The notes below the pieces were generated by a model. It saw only the letters and a program-made list of their open reading frames with translations, did no database searches and was not told the origin of the DNA. Below, in pieces: positions 57,201 to 64,000 of a DNA stretch of 64,000 nt. Source of the DNA: Achromobacter veterisilvae (GTDB lineage Bacteria > Pseudomonadota > Gammaproteobacteria > Burkholderiales > Burkholderiaceae_B). The DNA lies in contig NZ_UFQC01000004.1 in assembly GCF_900496975.1 (NCBI RefSeq), positions 62,001 to 126,000 of the forward strand, written 5' to 3'. Numbering within the stretch: the stretch's first letter is position 1; every line of letters starts with the position of its first letter. Made by a program: the position numbers and the translations under genes.

Positions 57201-59078
57201 ATAGATATTCTCCTGGGCCTGCGCCGAAATCTGGCTGTTCTTGGCAACCAGCAGGCTGCCGCTGCCCGTCACGGTTGCGCCGGCCACCGACCCGACCGCG
57301 ACGCTGTCGGCCAGATAGGCGAAACCGGAAGACTTGATCTCCAGCGCCTGGCCATCCTGGCCGTTCGCGGTCAATTCGCTGTCGAGGATGAGGGCTCGGG
57401 CGCCCTCGCCGCTGACCGCCGCGGCGATGCCATTTTCCCCATTCGCCGACATTTCGCTGTCGGTAACGACCGCCAGGCCGCCGCTCTTGACCGACAGCGC
57501 CTTGCTGTCCTTGCCGGAGGCGGAGATTTTCAGATCGTCAGCGATAGCCTTGGAACCGCTGCCTTGCACCGACAGGCCGTCGGCGCTGCGGCCGCTGGTG
57601 CCGATCTGGCTGCGCGACATCCGCAGTTCGGCGCCGCTGCCGACCGCCACGCCATCGCTGTCGCGGCCCGAGGTGCTGATGGAGCTGCGCGAGACATTGG
57701 CCTGCGCCTTGTCGGACAGGACGATGCCGCTGGCATCGGAGCCGGAAGTGCGGACCTCCGTCTTGCGGACGCTCGCGTCGCTGCCGCGCCCATCCACGCG
57801 GATGCCGGCGCTGCCGGAACCCGACGTCGACAGTTCGCTGTCGGTAACGACCGCCAGGCCGCCGTTCTTGACCGACAGCGCCTTGCTGTCCTTGCCGGTG
57901 GTGGAGATTTTCAGATCGTCGACGATAGCCTTGGAACCGTTGCCTTGCACCGACAGGCCGTCGGCGCTGCGGCCGCTGGTGCCGATGTGGCTGCGCGACA
58001 TCCGCAGTTCGGCGCCGCTGCCGACCGCCACGCCATCGCTGTCGCGGCCCGAGGTGCTGATGGAGCTGCGCGAGACATTGGCCTGCGCCTTGTCGGACAG
58101 GACGATGCCGCTGGCCCCGGAGCCGGAAGTGCGGATCTCCGTCTTGCGGACGCTCGCGTCGCTGCCGCGCCCGTCCACGCGGATACCGGCGCTGCCGGAA
58201 CCCGAAGTCGACAGTTCGCTGTCTTCAATCTCTACGTCACCGCCACGGCTGACTTCAACCGCGCTGGAAGAGGCCCCGCGGGTACGGATTTCCGAGCGCT
58301 TCAGCTCCGCATCGGAATTCCGCCCGTCGACACGCAATCCGGCGGCGCTGGCCCCGGACGTCTTGATTTCGCTGCGGTCCACGCGCGCCTGGCCACCGTC
58401 GGTGACCTCGACGCCATCGGCGTTCGAGCCGCGCGTTTCGATTTCCGTCCGGTACAACGTGGCGCTGGAGCGATTGCCGTGTACCGCCACACCATCCGCG
58501 TCCCTGCCCTGGCTCTTGATCGAAACATTGCGCAACTCGACCGTGCCGCCCGACACCGCCTTCGCGACATCGCTGCCGTTGCCATAGGTTTTCAGTCGGG
58601 TGCCGTCCGCACTGACCGTGGCGTTGCGGCCCGAGGCCTGGAGCGCGGGCGAATTTGAAGCCTGCGTGGTCACGCTGCCGCCTTTGAGCGACACCTCGGT
58701 GTCGCGGCCCCGGGAGTGGCGGTTGTCATTGCTGGTCGCGCTGACGGCGGGCCCCTGCTGGACGTGGTGGCTATGCCGGCTCTTCCCATCGGCGGAGACA
58801 TCGGTGTCCACCAACTCGATCTTCCCGCCGTCGATGGCTTTCACCAGTTCGCCGGAGCGGCCCTCGACGTCCACGCGCGACCCGCGGATCGTGCCCCCGT
58901 GCGTCGCGGTCAGACTGGTGTAGTCCTTGCCCCGCTTCAGCGTGACCTTGTCACGGCCTGAAGCCGTCACGTCGCGGGTGGGCTCCGCATGGGCTTGCGG
59001 AAAGGCAAGCAACAAAGCAACCGTCAACGTGCTCAAAACAAGCGTCGGCGCGCTTCTCGACCAATTGATCCTTGACAT
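54288..59078 (-). CDS. large autotransporter (type Va) with repetitive beta-helical passenger
   Basis: 1596-aa surface protein. Signal peptide with a long core (APTLVLSTLTVALLLAFPQAHA) precedes a passenger rich in short repeats of the type SGRDSDGVAVG/TSGSGSAGIRVDGRGS. Two tandem 127-residue copies (residues about 288-540, 381-bp DNA repeats) are nearly identical. A PGNSVGAITTNAI junction and a 280-residue C-terminal beta-barrel ending in MKVRF complete it. ATG 59078 follows GGAGGG; longer starts from 59114 would add a charged leader. It may work with the second autotransporter. Confidence 0.9.
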   Translation of the reverse strand: MSRINWSRSAPTLVLSTLTVALLLAFPQAHAEPTRDVTASGRDKVTLKRGKDYTSLTATHGGTIRGSRVDVEGRSGELVKAIDGGKIELVDTDVSADGKSRHSHHVQQGPAVSATSNDNRHSRGRDTEVSLKGGSVTTQASNSPALQASGRNATVSADGTRLKTYGNGSDVAKAVSGGTVELRNVSIKSQGRDADGVAVHGNRSSATLYRTEIETRGSNADGVEVTDGGQARVDRSEIKTSGASAAGLRVDGRNSDAELKRSEIRTRGASSSAVEVSRGGDVEIEDSELSTSGSGSAGIRVDGRGSDASVRKTEIRTSGSGASGIVLSDKAQANVSRSSISTSGRDSDGVAVGSGAELRMSRSHIGTSGRSADGLSVQGNGSKAIVDDLKISTTGKDSKALSVKNGGLAVVTDSELSTSGSGSAGIRVDGRGSDASVRKTEVRTSGSDASGIVLSDKAQANVSRSSISTSGRDSDGVAVGSGAELRMSRSQIGTSGRSADGLSVQGSGSKAIADDLKISASGKDSKALSVKSGGLAVVTDSEMSANGENGIAAAVSGEGARALILDSELTANGQDGQALEIKSSGFAYLADSVAVGSVAGATVTGSGSLLVAKNSQISAQAQENIYGRGRYQPESPIGLNVTKGGKALVLGGDVQAQGDDARGINVSGKGSSVWTVDTDIAATGQDSQGVAISKGAGAALLGSTVSADAIGISVDGRDSSLLAINTTVQAGTDTQIYTRRSDPAPGVGIAVSGGATAAVLGGQVTALGDGGAAVKVENSLALLKDVTLDATGNDANALIVRTTRDNDDRRGRRGHDRDRNEAGAWVSGATVSTSGDRSDAVLVQGRKSVALIEGSTITTTGEQASGLSVQDGGQVGLADSRVSASGAGAAAARVGSVVSRHHRAVSSLEISGSTLSATGENASGIVLENSANLSIANSVVRSTGASLTSRLDTAGQRQNISIDSGATLVQNNGTLLQVERSEEGRDGRVNLDLKDGSVTKGNIVDIQQDLVGDGGTYVRLGALASYDGLMQGVREVVTEGGNQTLHFADGSTLGSLLIDNHAVSSGGTVDNRISASGDVVVDNATLGGNWKIGGTLTGRNGAIIRPGNSVGAITTNAIDWQAGSVYQAEINAQGQSDLVEVTGSGGADISKASLVVKPENGVGRVLLNHDYTVLTAASGVQGKFTATSWDGQAYPLLALSTIYAPQSVAVRMAPDTGAIKNYGFSRNQRGAALGSATLAGSNASVDEAFFSANPRNAFDQLSGEVHASVRSILFNDMLSTSAAMQGQMRANLGAQMLPGQPTASTDAASPDAMPVSGAYPLWASFNAAGMTTNDDGNAASTRYSTTRLLVGGDAAIGGGWRLGAAAGVSSGDFKLNDRNSDGSVNNYTMMLYGGNAWKAGPGSLKLLVGGGYTRHNIDTSRTVDLAGSQDLDADYNGSTWQLFGDLGYAIALGDNYSVEPYVNVAWFKQRLRGFDESGGDAALKAGSSREDLGTYTLGLRTALVYPGKTNPFTLRGHVGWRHATGDRDPSRSMSFVQGGGSAFSVYGSPIAKNAAVVGLSGEVGLDKNFALGLSYDGQFGSGNTDNAGSLFMKVRF
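57456..57836 (-). repeat. 381-bp tandem repeat, unit 1 in autotransporter 2
   Basis: This 381-bp unit is followed directly by a near-identical copy (offset of CGGTAACGAC is exactly 381, 57461 to 57842), encoding 127-aa modules. In-frame, so recombination could change passenger length. Confidence 0.8.
57837..58217 (-). repeat. 381-bp tandem repeat, unit 2 in autotransporter 2
   Basis: Second copy, diverging at a few bases (for example Asn for Ser, Thr for Ala and Gly for Asp residues). The repeats diverge from the next unit just beyond 58222. Confidence 0.8.
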
Positions 59079-59120
59079 CAAAGTCCCTCCCGAGCCCCTC
59101 GGGCTCATCAGCATGCTGTG

Positions 59121-59133
59121 ACACAGATTGTGT
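59121..59133. promoter_or_regulatory. ACACA-GAT-TGTGT inverted repeat before autotransporter 2
   Basis: Five-base arms ACACA/TGTGT around GAT, 43 bases before the autotransporter start. Same CAC...GTG core as sites at 52266, 59242 and 60736. Confidence 0.5.
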
Positions 59134-59223
59134 TAAAAGTTTTCGAAACAGGCCGACGAATTTAATTTTTCTTATAAAAATCATTGACTTAAAAAAAATT
59201 CGCTTGATCCAACAAGTTTCGTC

Positions 59224-59261
59224 GTGTTTAAATTATAAACACACTTGTGATTAATTGTGTG
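59224..59261. promoter_or_regulatory. motif cluster before the pseudo-receiver regulator
   Basis: GTGTTTA/TAAACAC (59224-59230 and 59236-59242) is a perfect 7-bp inverted repeat. It abuts CACTTGTG (59242-59249) and a further ATTGTGTG (59254-59261), ending at the GGGAG ribosome site of the regulator gene. Likely autoregulation. Confidence 0.55.
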
Positions 59262-59270
59262 GGAGTTGCG

Positions 59271-60149
59271 GTGAAACCACGCGTGAAGATGATTTCCGAA
59301 GATCAAAGCACTGTCAGCGTTTCGGCGGCCTCCGATGGCGGGCTGCCGGAGGGTTGGCTGCCGCGCCATCCTCTTCCCGACGACGGCGCCAGCCGCGGCC
59401 TTCGCCAGCGCGCAAGGGAGACGGCGTTCCCGCTCCTTGGCGGCCAAGGTTCCAACATCAGCTATTTCTCGGTGGGGGACGTGGACAGCCAGCGTCAGGT
59501 CGAGAGCCTCAGGCTCCTGGGATTCGACGTAAAGATATGTTCCGACAGGCTATGGGCCGGCCTGGAGACCCTCGAGCCCGGGGGAATCCCGATCGTCGTG
59601 CTCCATGCAAGTCCCGCCACGGCCCTGCTGGGCGTCGCGCGCCTGCGATCGCTGCTTCCTTCGGCCTGGTTGATTGTGACTTCAGAGTTCCCGGACAAGG
59701 TCTCTCGCGTCGCGGCGATGCTGGCGGGAGCGGATACGTGCGCCGACGCCTCGCTGGACTCTCTGGAATTGGCCGCCACCGTTTTGGCCGCGGCCCGAAG
59801 ACGGGAACCACGGCAGGGAGTGCGCAAAGCACCGCCGCAGGCCGCAGAGGCCCGCCAATTCAAGGCATGGAACCTGACCAATGACGGCTGGACGCTCAAT
59901 TCGCCCAATGGCACGGCAATCGAGCTGAATCAGATAGAGCGGGAAATCATGCGGGACCTCATCGAAAAGTCCGATAGGCCGCTTATGCGTTCCAGCCACG
60001 CCGCCAACGGCGTGAACGACCGCGTGAGCCGCAACCTCGATGTTGCGGTCAGTCGATTGCGAAAAAAAGCCGCTGAGCACTCTATCCGTCTTCCGATCAA
60101 GAGCATTCGCGGCGTCGGCTACGTCTTCGTCGCTGAAGAGCCTTTCTAG
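59271..60149 (+). CDS. OmpR-type regulator with degenerate receiver domain
   Basis: 292-aa protein. A 60-residue leader precedes a receiver-like domain (about 62-176) in which the expected phospho-acceptor Asp is replaced around residue 112 (VVLHASP) and the conserved lysine after AGAD is absent (TCADAS), so phosphotransfer is unlikely. A C-terminal winged helix (about 198-287) with the LDVAVSRLRKK recognition helix and IKSIRGVGYVF wing is intact. GTG 59271 follows GGGAG by five bases. No histidine kinase is adjacent. It is divergent from autotransporter 2 and probably binds the TTGTGTT motif set. Confidence 0.85.
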   Translation: MKPRVKMISEDQSTVSVSAASDGGLPEGWLPRHPLPDDGASRGLRQRARETAFPLLGGQGSNISYFSVGDVDSQRQVESLRLLGFDVKICSDRLWAGLETLEPGGIPIVVLHASPATALLGVARLRSLLPSAWLIVTSEFPDKVSRVAAMLAGADTCADASLDSLELAATVLAAARRREPRQGVRKAPPQAAEARQFKAWNLTNDGWTLNSPNGTAIELNQIEREIMRDLIEKSDRPLMRSSHAANGVNDRVSRNLDVAVSRLRKKAAEHSIRLPIKSIRGVGYVFVAEEPF

Positions 60150-60233
60150 CCCCGGTTCGGACCACCGATGCGCGCGGCCTGTTCGTCCGCGACCGTTTTG
60201 TCCATTGGCCTGGACATGCATCCGGGGCGGATT

Positions 60234-60641
60234 CTAATCCCCTCCGAAGTCAGGATCGTGCCGGTGGGTCATGTGGTCTGCGAGTTTCTCGATCCTGTCG
60301 TTCAGCAGGCCCATGGATTCAATGCAGAGCGATAAAAGCTCATCCACCTGCATATGATTGATAAGGACGTCGTTCGATTGCCCGCCCTCTGGAACGCCGT
60401 GTGTCTTGAGCAGCACCAGCAGCGATGCGACTCCGCAAGCCAAATTGCGGGTTGTCTCCAGCGTCTGCAACAATGGAACAGCATCCAATTTTTTTCGGCT
60501 GGCTGCTTCATAGGTTGCGCGGTCAAACCGCCCTCCACGAGGCTCACCAAACTCATCGCCAATTCCCATATTTCCCACCGTTACTTTATTACCGTTAATT
60601 TCAATGTCCGGCAAGGAAGAGGCGCGCGGTGTCCCTGACAA
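60234..60641 (-). CDS. hypothetical protein
   Basis: 135-aa protein, mostly helical in the C-terminal half (DELLSLCIESMGLLNDRIEKLADHM), with a charged tail containing HRHDPD. No signal peptide or membrane helix. I do not recognise the family. The frame is open from a TTG start at 60641 with AGGGA upstream; internal starts near residue 25 are possible. It is convergent with the regulator gene and downstream of two CAC...GTG motifs. Confidence 0.55.
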   Translation of the reverse strand: MSGTPRASSLPDIEINGNKVTVGNMGIGDEFGEPRGGRFDRATYEAASRKKLDAVPLLQTLETTRNLACGVASLLVLLKTHGVPEGGQSNDVLINHMQVDELLSLCIESMGLLNDRIEKLADHMTHRHDPDFGGD

Positions 60642-60735
60642 CCATCCCTCATGGTTGAGGAATAGCCGGCGGCGATACCATTAACCCCCGCTCCCGTCTC
60701 GACAACAGTCCCCTTCCGCCCAACCACCATGTTCT

Positions 60736-60751
60736 AAACACAATTGTGTTT
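60736..60751. promoter_or_regulatory. 16-bp perfect palindrome AAACACAATTGTGTTT
   Basis: Perfect inverted repeat 95 bases before the hypothetical gene at 60641 (-). It is the best copy of the motif shared with the autotransporter and regulator promoters and is followed by an A+T-rich stretch (TATTCTTTTTTAAATT). Confidence 0.6.
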
Positions 60752-60848
60752 GTATTCTTTTTTAAATTCTCGCACAATACCTTATTTCTAGACTATATTT
60801 ACCTAAGTGCTTATCAGCATCAGGATTAAGTGAATACAAAAAATACTT

Positions 60849-60858
60849 CACTTGTGTT
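60849..60858. promoter_or_regulatory. CACTTGTGTT motif
   Basis: Same eight bases CACTTGTG as at 59242, in the gap upstream of the 60641 gene. Weak on its own; included as part of the set. Confidence 0.35.
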
Positions 60859-61523
60859 AGTCAGGCGCGTATGATGGGGATGCACGGAACGTGGCCTCGG
60901 GAAGAGGATGACTTTTATGTCAGTTCTTCCGCCAGGCCAGGGCATGGCAATGTGGCCGCTGCGCCGCCGGTGAAGACGCATTGACTAAAGTAACAGCCGC
61001 TTTTCAGCCTGCCGAATGCGTTGCACGCGGCAATTTGTTGGCCGAAACATCCCGAGGCAAGCACACAGATGGCCTCGGTTTTATTAGAACTGTTTAAAGC
61101 CCGGGCGAGATATTGCCATGGCAGTCGAAACCGCTCTACAGGGCCCGATGCCCCTCCCGGCCATTCGCTGGCCGGCTGGACTCCGGCTATTGGGATATAC
61201 CGTCAAGGCGACGGATGCGCGTGCCCGGCCTGGGGACGATCAGGCACGGAACAGATCCGCCCTGCGCCGAGGCAAAGTCCCCGATCATTGAAACCTTGGA
61301 TACTGCCCAAGAGAAGCCGGATAAATGCGCCGATGGCAGCCGCCGTATACGGCCGCCTATTCCAGGGGGAATATAGGTGAAACCCCCAAGGCCCGAGAGT
61401 ATTGAATACTCCTGGGATTCCCCGGGCGGTTCATGCGAGCAATTTCAAAGAAAACGGTGGCGCCAATATTAGGAAATTTATTTTTGGCAGGCGCACGAAA
61501 AATATGGCATTCGTAAACGGCAA

Positions 61524-61910
61524 CTAGCGTTTATGCTGGCAAGCTTGAATATACGTTGCAACCATGCTCGAGAGAATTTTCTTCTCGGATGCGCTCAGGG
61601 ACAAGTATTCCTCAAGGCTCACTTCCCTGAACGGCCAACGCACCGGCGAACTGTCCAGGGGATTCCTGGATGCCTTTCTTGCGGTGGCGCCGTCTGCTCC
61701 AGGCCCTTCGTCCCCATGGCTCAGCCAGCCCGGACTTACCTTCAGCGCCTGAGCAAGGCCGACCAACGCCTGGCCGGAAGGCTCAACTCTCTGCCCGCTC
61801 TCATAATTGCCGATTGCGCTCTGCGTGAGGCCACTGGCGAGTGCCAAGTCCTTTTGTGTCCATCCAAGACGCAGCCGCATTTTCCGCACTCTATTGCCGA
61901 AGGTATCCAC
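61524..61910 (-). CDS. XRE-family transcriptional regulator
   Basis: 128-aa protein. An N-terminal HTH_3 domain (about 5-60: RKMRLRLGWTQKDLALASGLTQSAIGNYESG in style) is followed by a short linker and helical tail ending QACQHKR. Such solitary regulators are frequent in mobile or phage-derived DNA. GTG 61910 gives a compact domain; an upstream TTG at 61958 would add 16 residues. No clear target genes adjacent. Confidence 0.75.
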   Translation of the reverse strand: MDTFGNRVRKMRLRLGWTQKDLALASGLTQSAIGNYESGQRVEPSGQALVGLAQALKVSPGWLSHGDEGPGADGATARKASRNPLDSSPVRWPFREVSLEEYLSLSASEKKILSSMVATYIQACQHKR

Positions 61911-62167
61911 AGTTCTAGTTCTTTTCCATTCGCAGATCGCCGCATAAGATGCAGGCAAGCCATTTCAATTTTAATCTCAATCTTAGCTAACTAAAGCCCC
62001 TCCAACGCGACCGCGAGGAATAAGTTAAGAAATGTTTCTCTTTGAATCCTTTTGAATATCTCTATTAACGTGGGCGCCTTATCGGCCACAGCAGTTAAAC
62101 ATATTCGGCGGTATATATCATATGAAACGGCGCGACTTATTCAATTTTAAGCTTAGATCGCAACATT

Positions 62168-63394
62168 TCATCGCAATGATACAAATTGTGACGTACTATT
62201 GAGCCACGGAGGAGCCCTGTCCGGCATGGCGATGGCGAAGCCTTGCACGGCGGACACGCCTCCGCCGGCCCTGGCCAGATTCAGCTCCGCCTCATTTTCT
62301 ATCCCTTCGACCACCACGCAAGGGCTGCAACTGGCACACAGCTTGATCAGCGCCTGAAATCGCCGCCCCCCCTCTTTTGATTGCGCGGCCCGCCGCAACA
62401 TCAAACGGTCGATTTTTATGATGCACGGAGAGGCTTCCAGCAGGAACGCCAAGGTGCAGTTACCCACTCCCACATCATCGAGCGCAACTCTTACGCCCGC
62501 CTTGCGCAATCGCAAAATCAAACCAAGCGATTTTCTTAAATCCCGCAGCACCCCGGTCTCTGTTATCTCAATGATGAGACGCGCGGCAACAGAGGGGCGC
62601 GACTGCAAAAAATCCATCACCTCGAACCACCATGGATCCGGATAAAAGGAAAACGCCGACACATTACATGCCAGGTGCCGCGTCGGATGCGCCTCCAGCA
62701 CCTCGATCGCTGTCCAGACGATGCTACGATCCAGTAACCAGGCAATCCCCAGCCTTTCCAGGGCGATAGCGATCTGCCCGGGCCCGCCCACGGCGGGACG
62801 AAGCAACAACTCGTCGTACAGGACCGAAGACAGGTCCTGAATAAGGACCACGGGCTGGAACGCCAACGGCAACTGGCCGGTTCGAAGGCTCTCCAGCAGA
62901 TACGATGCCTTGGCCATGTCGTCACGAAATTGCCCAGCCCGCGCCGGCTCGCCGCTTATCCCCTCCGTTCCTGGAACTCCGGCCTCGTCCGCGCCGGACG
63001 GTATGGCGCCGCAAGGCCTGCCGGCGCCAACGGACAAGAGTTCCGTGGCTATCAGCGGACATACCCACGAATCAGGCGTTATTTCGATTGGCATGCTAAG
63101 TGCCGTCCGCTGGCTCAGTTCGTAATTGAGGATGCCGTCAGCCAAGCCTTCCCACGTCTGGGCAGCATATCCCAAACTCACCGTCAGCACATCGTTCTCG
63201 CGCCAGACCGGAATCTCCGGCCCGCCCACAAGGGCCAGGCGCGTCCACAGCTCCCGCCTCACAGCGACGGCTACGTCGAGCCCGTATGCGAGTTCAATGT
63301 CCCGTAAATTGACTATCCGGACTCTCAAATAGGGGCACGCATCCCACTGGGCATCGACCCGGCTCGTTTCTATCGACGGAATCATGGAGTACAT
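62168..63394 (-). CDS. EAL-domain protein (putative c-di-GMP phosphodiesterase)
   Basis: 408-aa protein. Residues about 1-165 are a degenerate N-terminal domain; the EAL domain covers about 175-395. Its markers are YDELLLRP (the EAL position, Glu kept), ACNVSAF, IEITETG, ALDDVGVG (both Asp), IIKIDRL, VVEGIEN and VQGFAIA. Metal and catalytic residues appear retained, though the EAL triplet reads ELL. No membrane segments. An inverted repeat TGTGTTT/AAACACA lies 227 bases upstream, like the autotransporter sites. ATG 63394; ATG 63385 possible. Confidence 0.8.
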   Translation of the reverse strand: MYSMIPSIETSRVDAQWDACPYLRVRIVNLRDIELAYGLDVAVAVRRELWTRLALVGGPEIPVWRENDVLTVSLGYAAQTWEGLADGILNYELSQRTALSMPIEITPDSWVCPLIATELLSVGAGRPCGAIPSGADEAGVPGTEGISGEPARAGQFRDDMAKASYLLESLRTGQLPLAFQPVVLIQDLSSVLYDELLLRPAVGGPGQIAIALERLGIAWLLDRSIVWTAIEVLEAHPTRHLACNVSAFSFYPDPWWFEVMDFLQSRPSVAARLIIEITETGVLRDLRKSLGLILRLRKAGVRVALDDVGVGNCTLAFLLEASPCIIKIDRLMLRRAAQSKEGGRRFQALIKLCASCSPCVVVEGIENEAELNLARAGGGVSAVQGFAIAMPDRAPPWLNSTSQFVSLR

Positions 63395-64000
63395 CCCAAA
63401 GCGCAGCGAAGCTGATACATGGATCTACCTCAAGACCTTCCACGTCGATGAGGACGCCCCGATTCGTACTCAGGCCGTTTGCCGGATGTCCTGGCTGTGA
63501 CCGACCGACCAATGCCGCACCTGATTCTTGAACATGAACGGTAAGCCAGCCGCGCGCGATCATGGGTGAGGGACCATAACCGCGCGCGGCAGCCTTCCAG
63601 GGCATACTGCCCTACACGTATGTGTTTTTATATTTAAACACAATCGTTGTACTCTGTGAGGCCTGCCGAAAAGAAAATTTCCACATCCGGGAATGGCAAT
63701 GAACAGCAATACGCGCTAAATCAATATATGAATTCCGCTCAAGAAATAAAACCATGCCGCGCCATTTAAAATGGCTCGCATTCCGCAATAAATATCCGCG
63801 ATCAACCTATTTGTTTTTATTGATTTCGCGTTGACATTAATTACCCGAGCTTCAGGCAATATCTGAATCCTTGGAACTCAGGACGATCGCGCGACGCGCG
63901 GGATGGCAATACAACGAATTCGGCGAAATGGCGGCGGGCTCGCCGGGCGATGAAAAAAGCCCCCCACACCGCGCGCACGTCGTGCGCTTGCTGCTCCCCT
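63395..64000. other. 606-base gap with no confident gene
   Basis: No convincing gene. The left part upstream of the EAL gene has motif 63621; the middle is A+T-rich with a TTGACA at 63831; the far right has a GCGCACG/CGTGCGC hairpin (63973-63987). These do not add up to a defined feature. Confidence 0.4.
63621..63642. promoter_or_regulatory. TGTGTTT/AAACACA inverted repeat upstream of EAL gene
   Basis: Perfect 7-bp arms (63621-63627 and 63636-63642) across TTATATTT; AACACAATCGTTGT follows. Resembles 59224 and 60736 sites. Confidence 0.45.

Larger units (their letters stand above)
60642..61523. other. long non-coding gap with regulatory motifs
   Basis: About 880 bases without a credible gene. 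The left third is A+T-rich with the palindrome at 60736 and CACTTGTG at 60849. At 61397-61411 there is a GAGTATT/AATACTC hairpin without a T-tract. A promoter or a small RNA could lie here; I cannot show either. Confidence 0.4.

Noticed and set aside
57456-58217. CRISPR-like repetition
   Set aside because: Repeat units are 381 bp, in frame, and code for passenger modules; no spacers.
54270-58658. A 1462-codon + strand open frame antisense to autotransporter 2
   Set aside because: Same reason; repetitive composition follows from the passenger repeats on the other strand.
61021-61380. 119-codon + strand frame in the long gap
   Set aside because: Composition is irregular, no ribosome site, no recognisable motif; likely chance.
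63294-63605. 103-codon - strand frame upstream of the EAL gene
   Set aside because: It overlaps the EAL start by 100 bases in another frame, without start signals; I considered a frameshifted EAL extension but see no domain.
63831-63870. A sigma-70 promoter starting at TTGACA
   Set aside because: No good -10 element at 16-18 bases and no downstream gene within the window.
63973-63987. Terminator hairpin at the right edge
   Set aside because: Stem GCGCACG/CGTGCGC has no T-tract on either side and a one-base loop.

Overview
The window reads as chromosome of a high-GC betaproteobacterium of the Alcaligenaceae, most like Bordetella or Achromobacter. This is inferred from gene content: five periplasmic TctC/Bug-type receptors (a family strongly expanded in Bordetella), many CaiB/BaiF CoA-transferases, IclR regulators, and two large pertactin-style autotransporters. 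I see no tRNA, rRNA, CRISPR array or insertion sequence.

Left part (1-20752), nearly all + strand. A taurine/sulfonate-type ABC importer (first gene cut by the window edge) is joined to a polysaccharide-deacetylase-like hydrolase and an alpha/beta hydrolase. Next come a small exported protein (- strand), an outer-membrane lipoprotein operon (COG3014-type lipoprotein, LpoB-like, CsgG-like), a nitroreductase (-) and csaA. A long catabolic operon follows: FAD amino-acid oxidase, RidA, M81 metallopeptidase, complete Dpp-type peptide importer, D-aminoacylase and an XRE-cupin regulator. Its logic is import and breakdown of (D-)aminoacyl compounds.

Middle part (20775-47743), acyl-CoA and organic-acid catabolism. 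Two - strand units (acyl-CoA dehydrogenase/CoA-transferase/enoyl hydratase/oxidoreductase with a TctC receptor, and CoA-transferase-TetR) share a TACCG...GTATCA operator candidate. An SDR/CoA-transferase/thiolase/MaoC/CoA-transferase/IclR unit diverges from a MaoC/TctC pair across two IclR-like palindromes. From 38.6 to 47.7 kb lie a TPP decarboxylase, an aldehyde dehydrogenase, three TctC receptors, RraA, IclR and an FMN 2-hydroxy-acid dehydrogenase. Together these could turn a 2-hydroxy acid into a carboxylic acid by mandelate-like steps.

Right part (47872-64000), the most unusual. Two autotransporters on the - strand flank a two-gene unit encoding a SLATT-like membrane protein and a stand-alone MreB paralogue. 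A divergent OmpR-type regulator has a degenerate receiver domain. A CAC(N2-5)GTG / TTGTGTT motif recurs upstream of both autotransporters, the regulator, a small hypothetical gene and, farther off, an EAL-domain gene. This looks like one co-regulated surface module and is my main candidate for an undescribed system. The rest is an XRE regulator, the EAL protein and long A+T-rich gaps.
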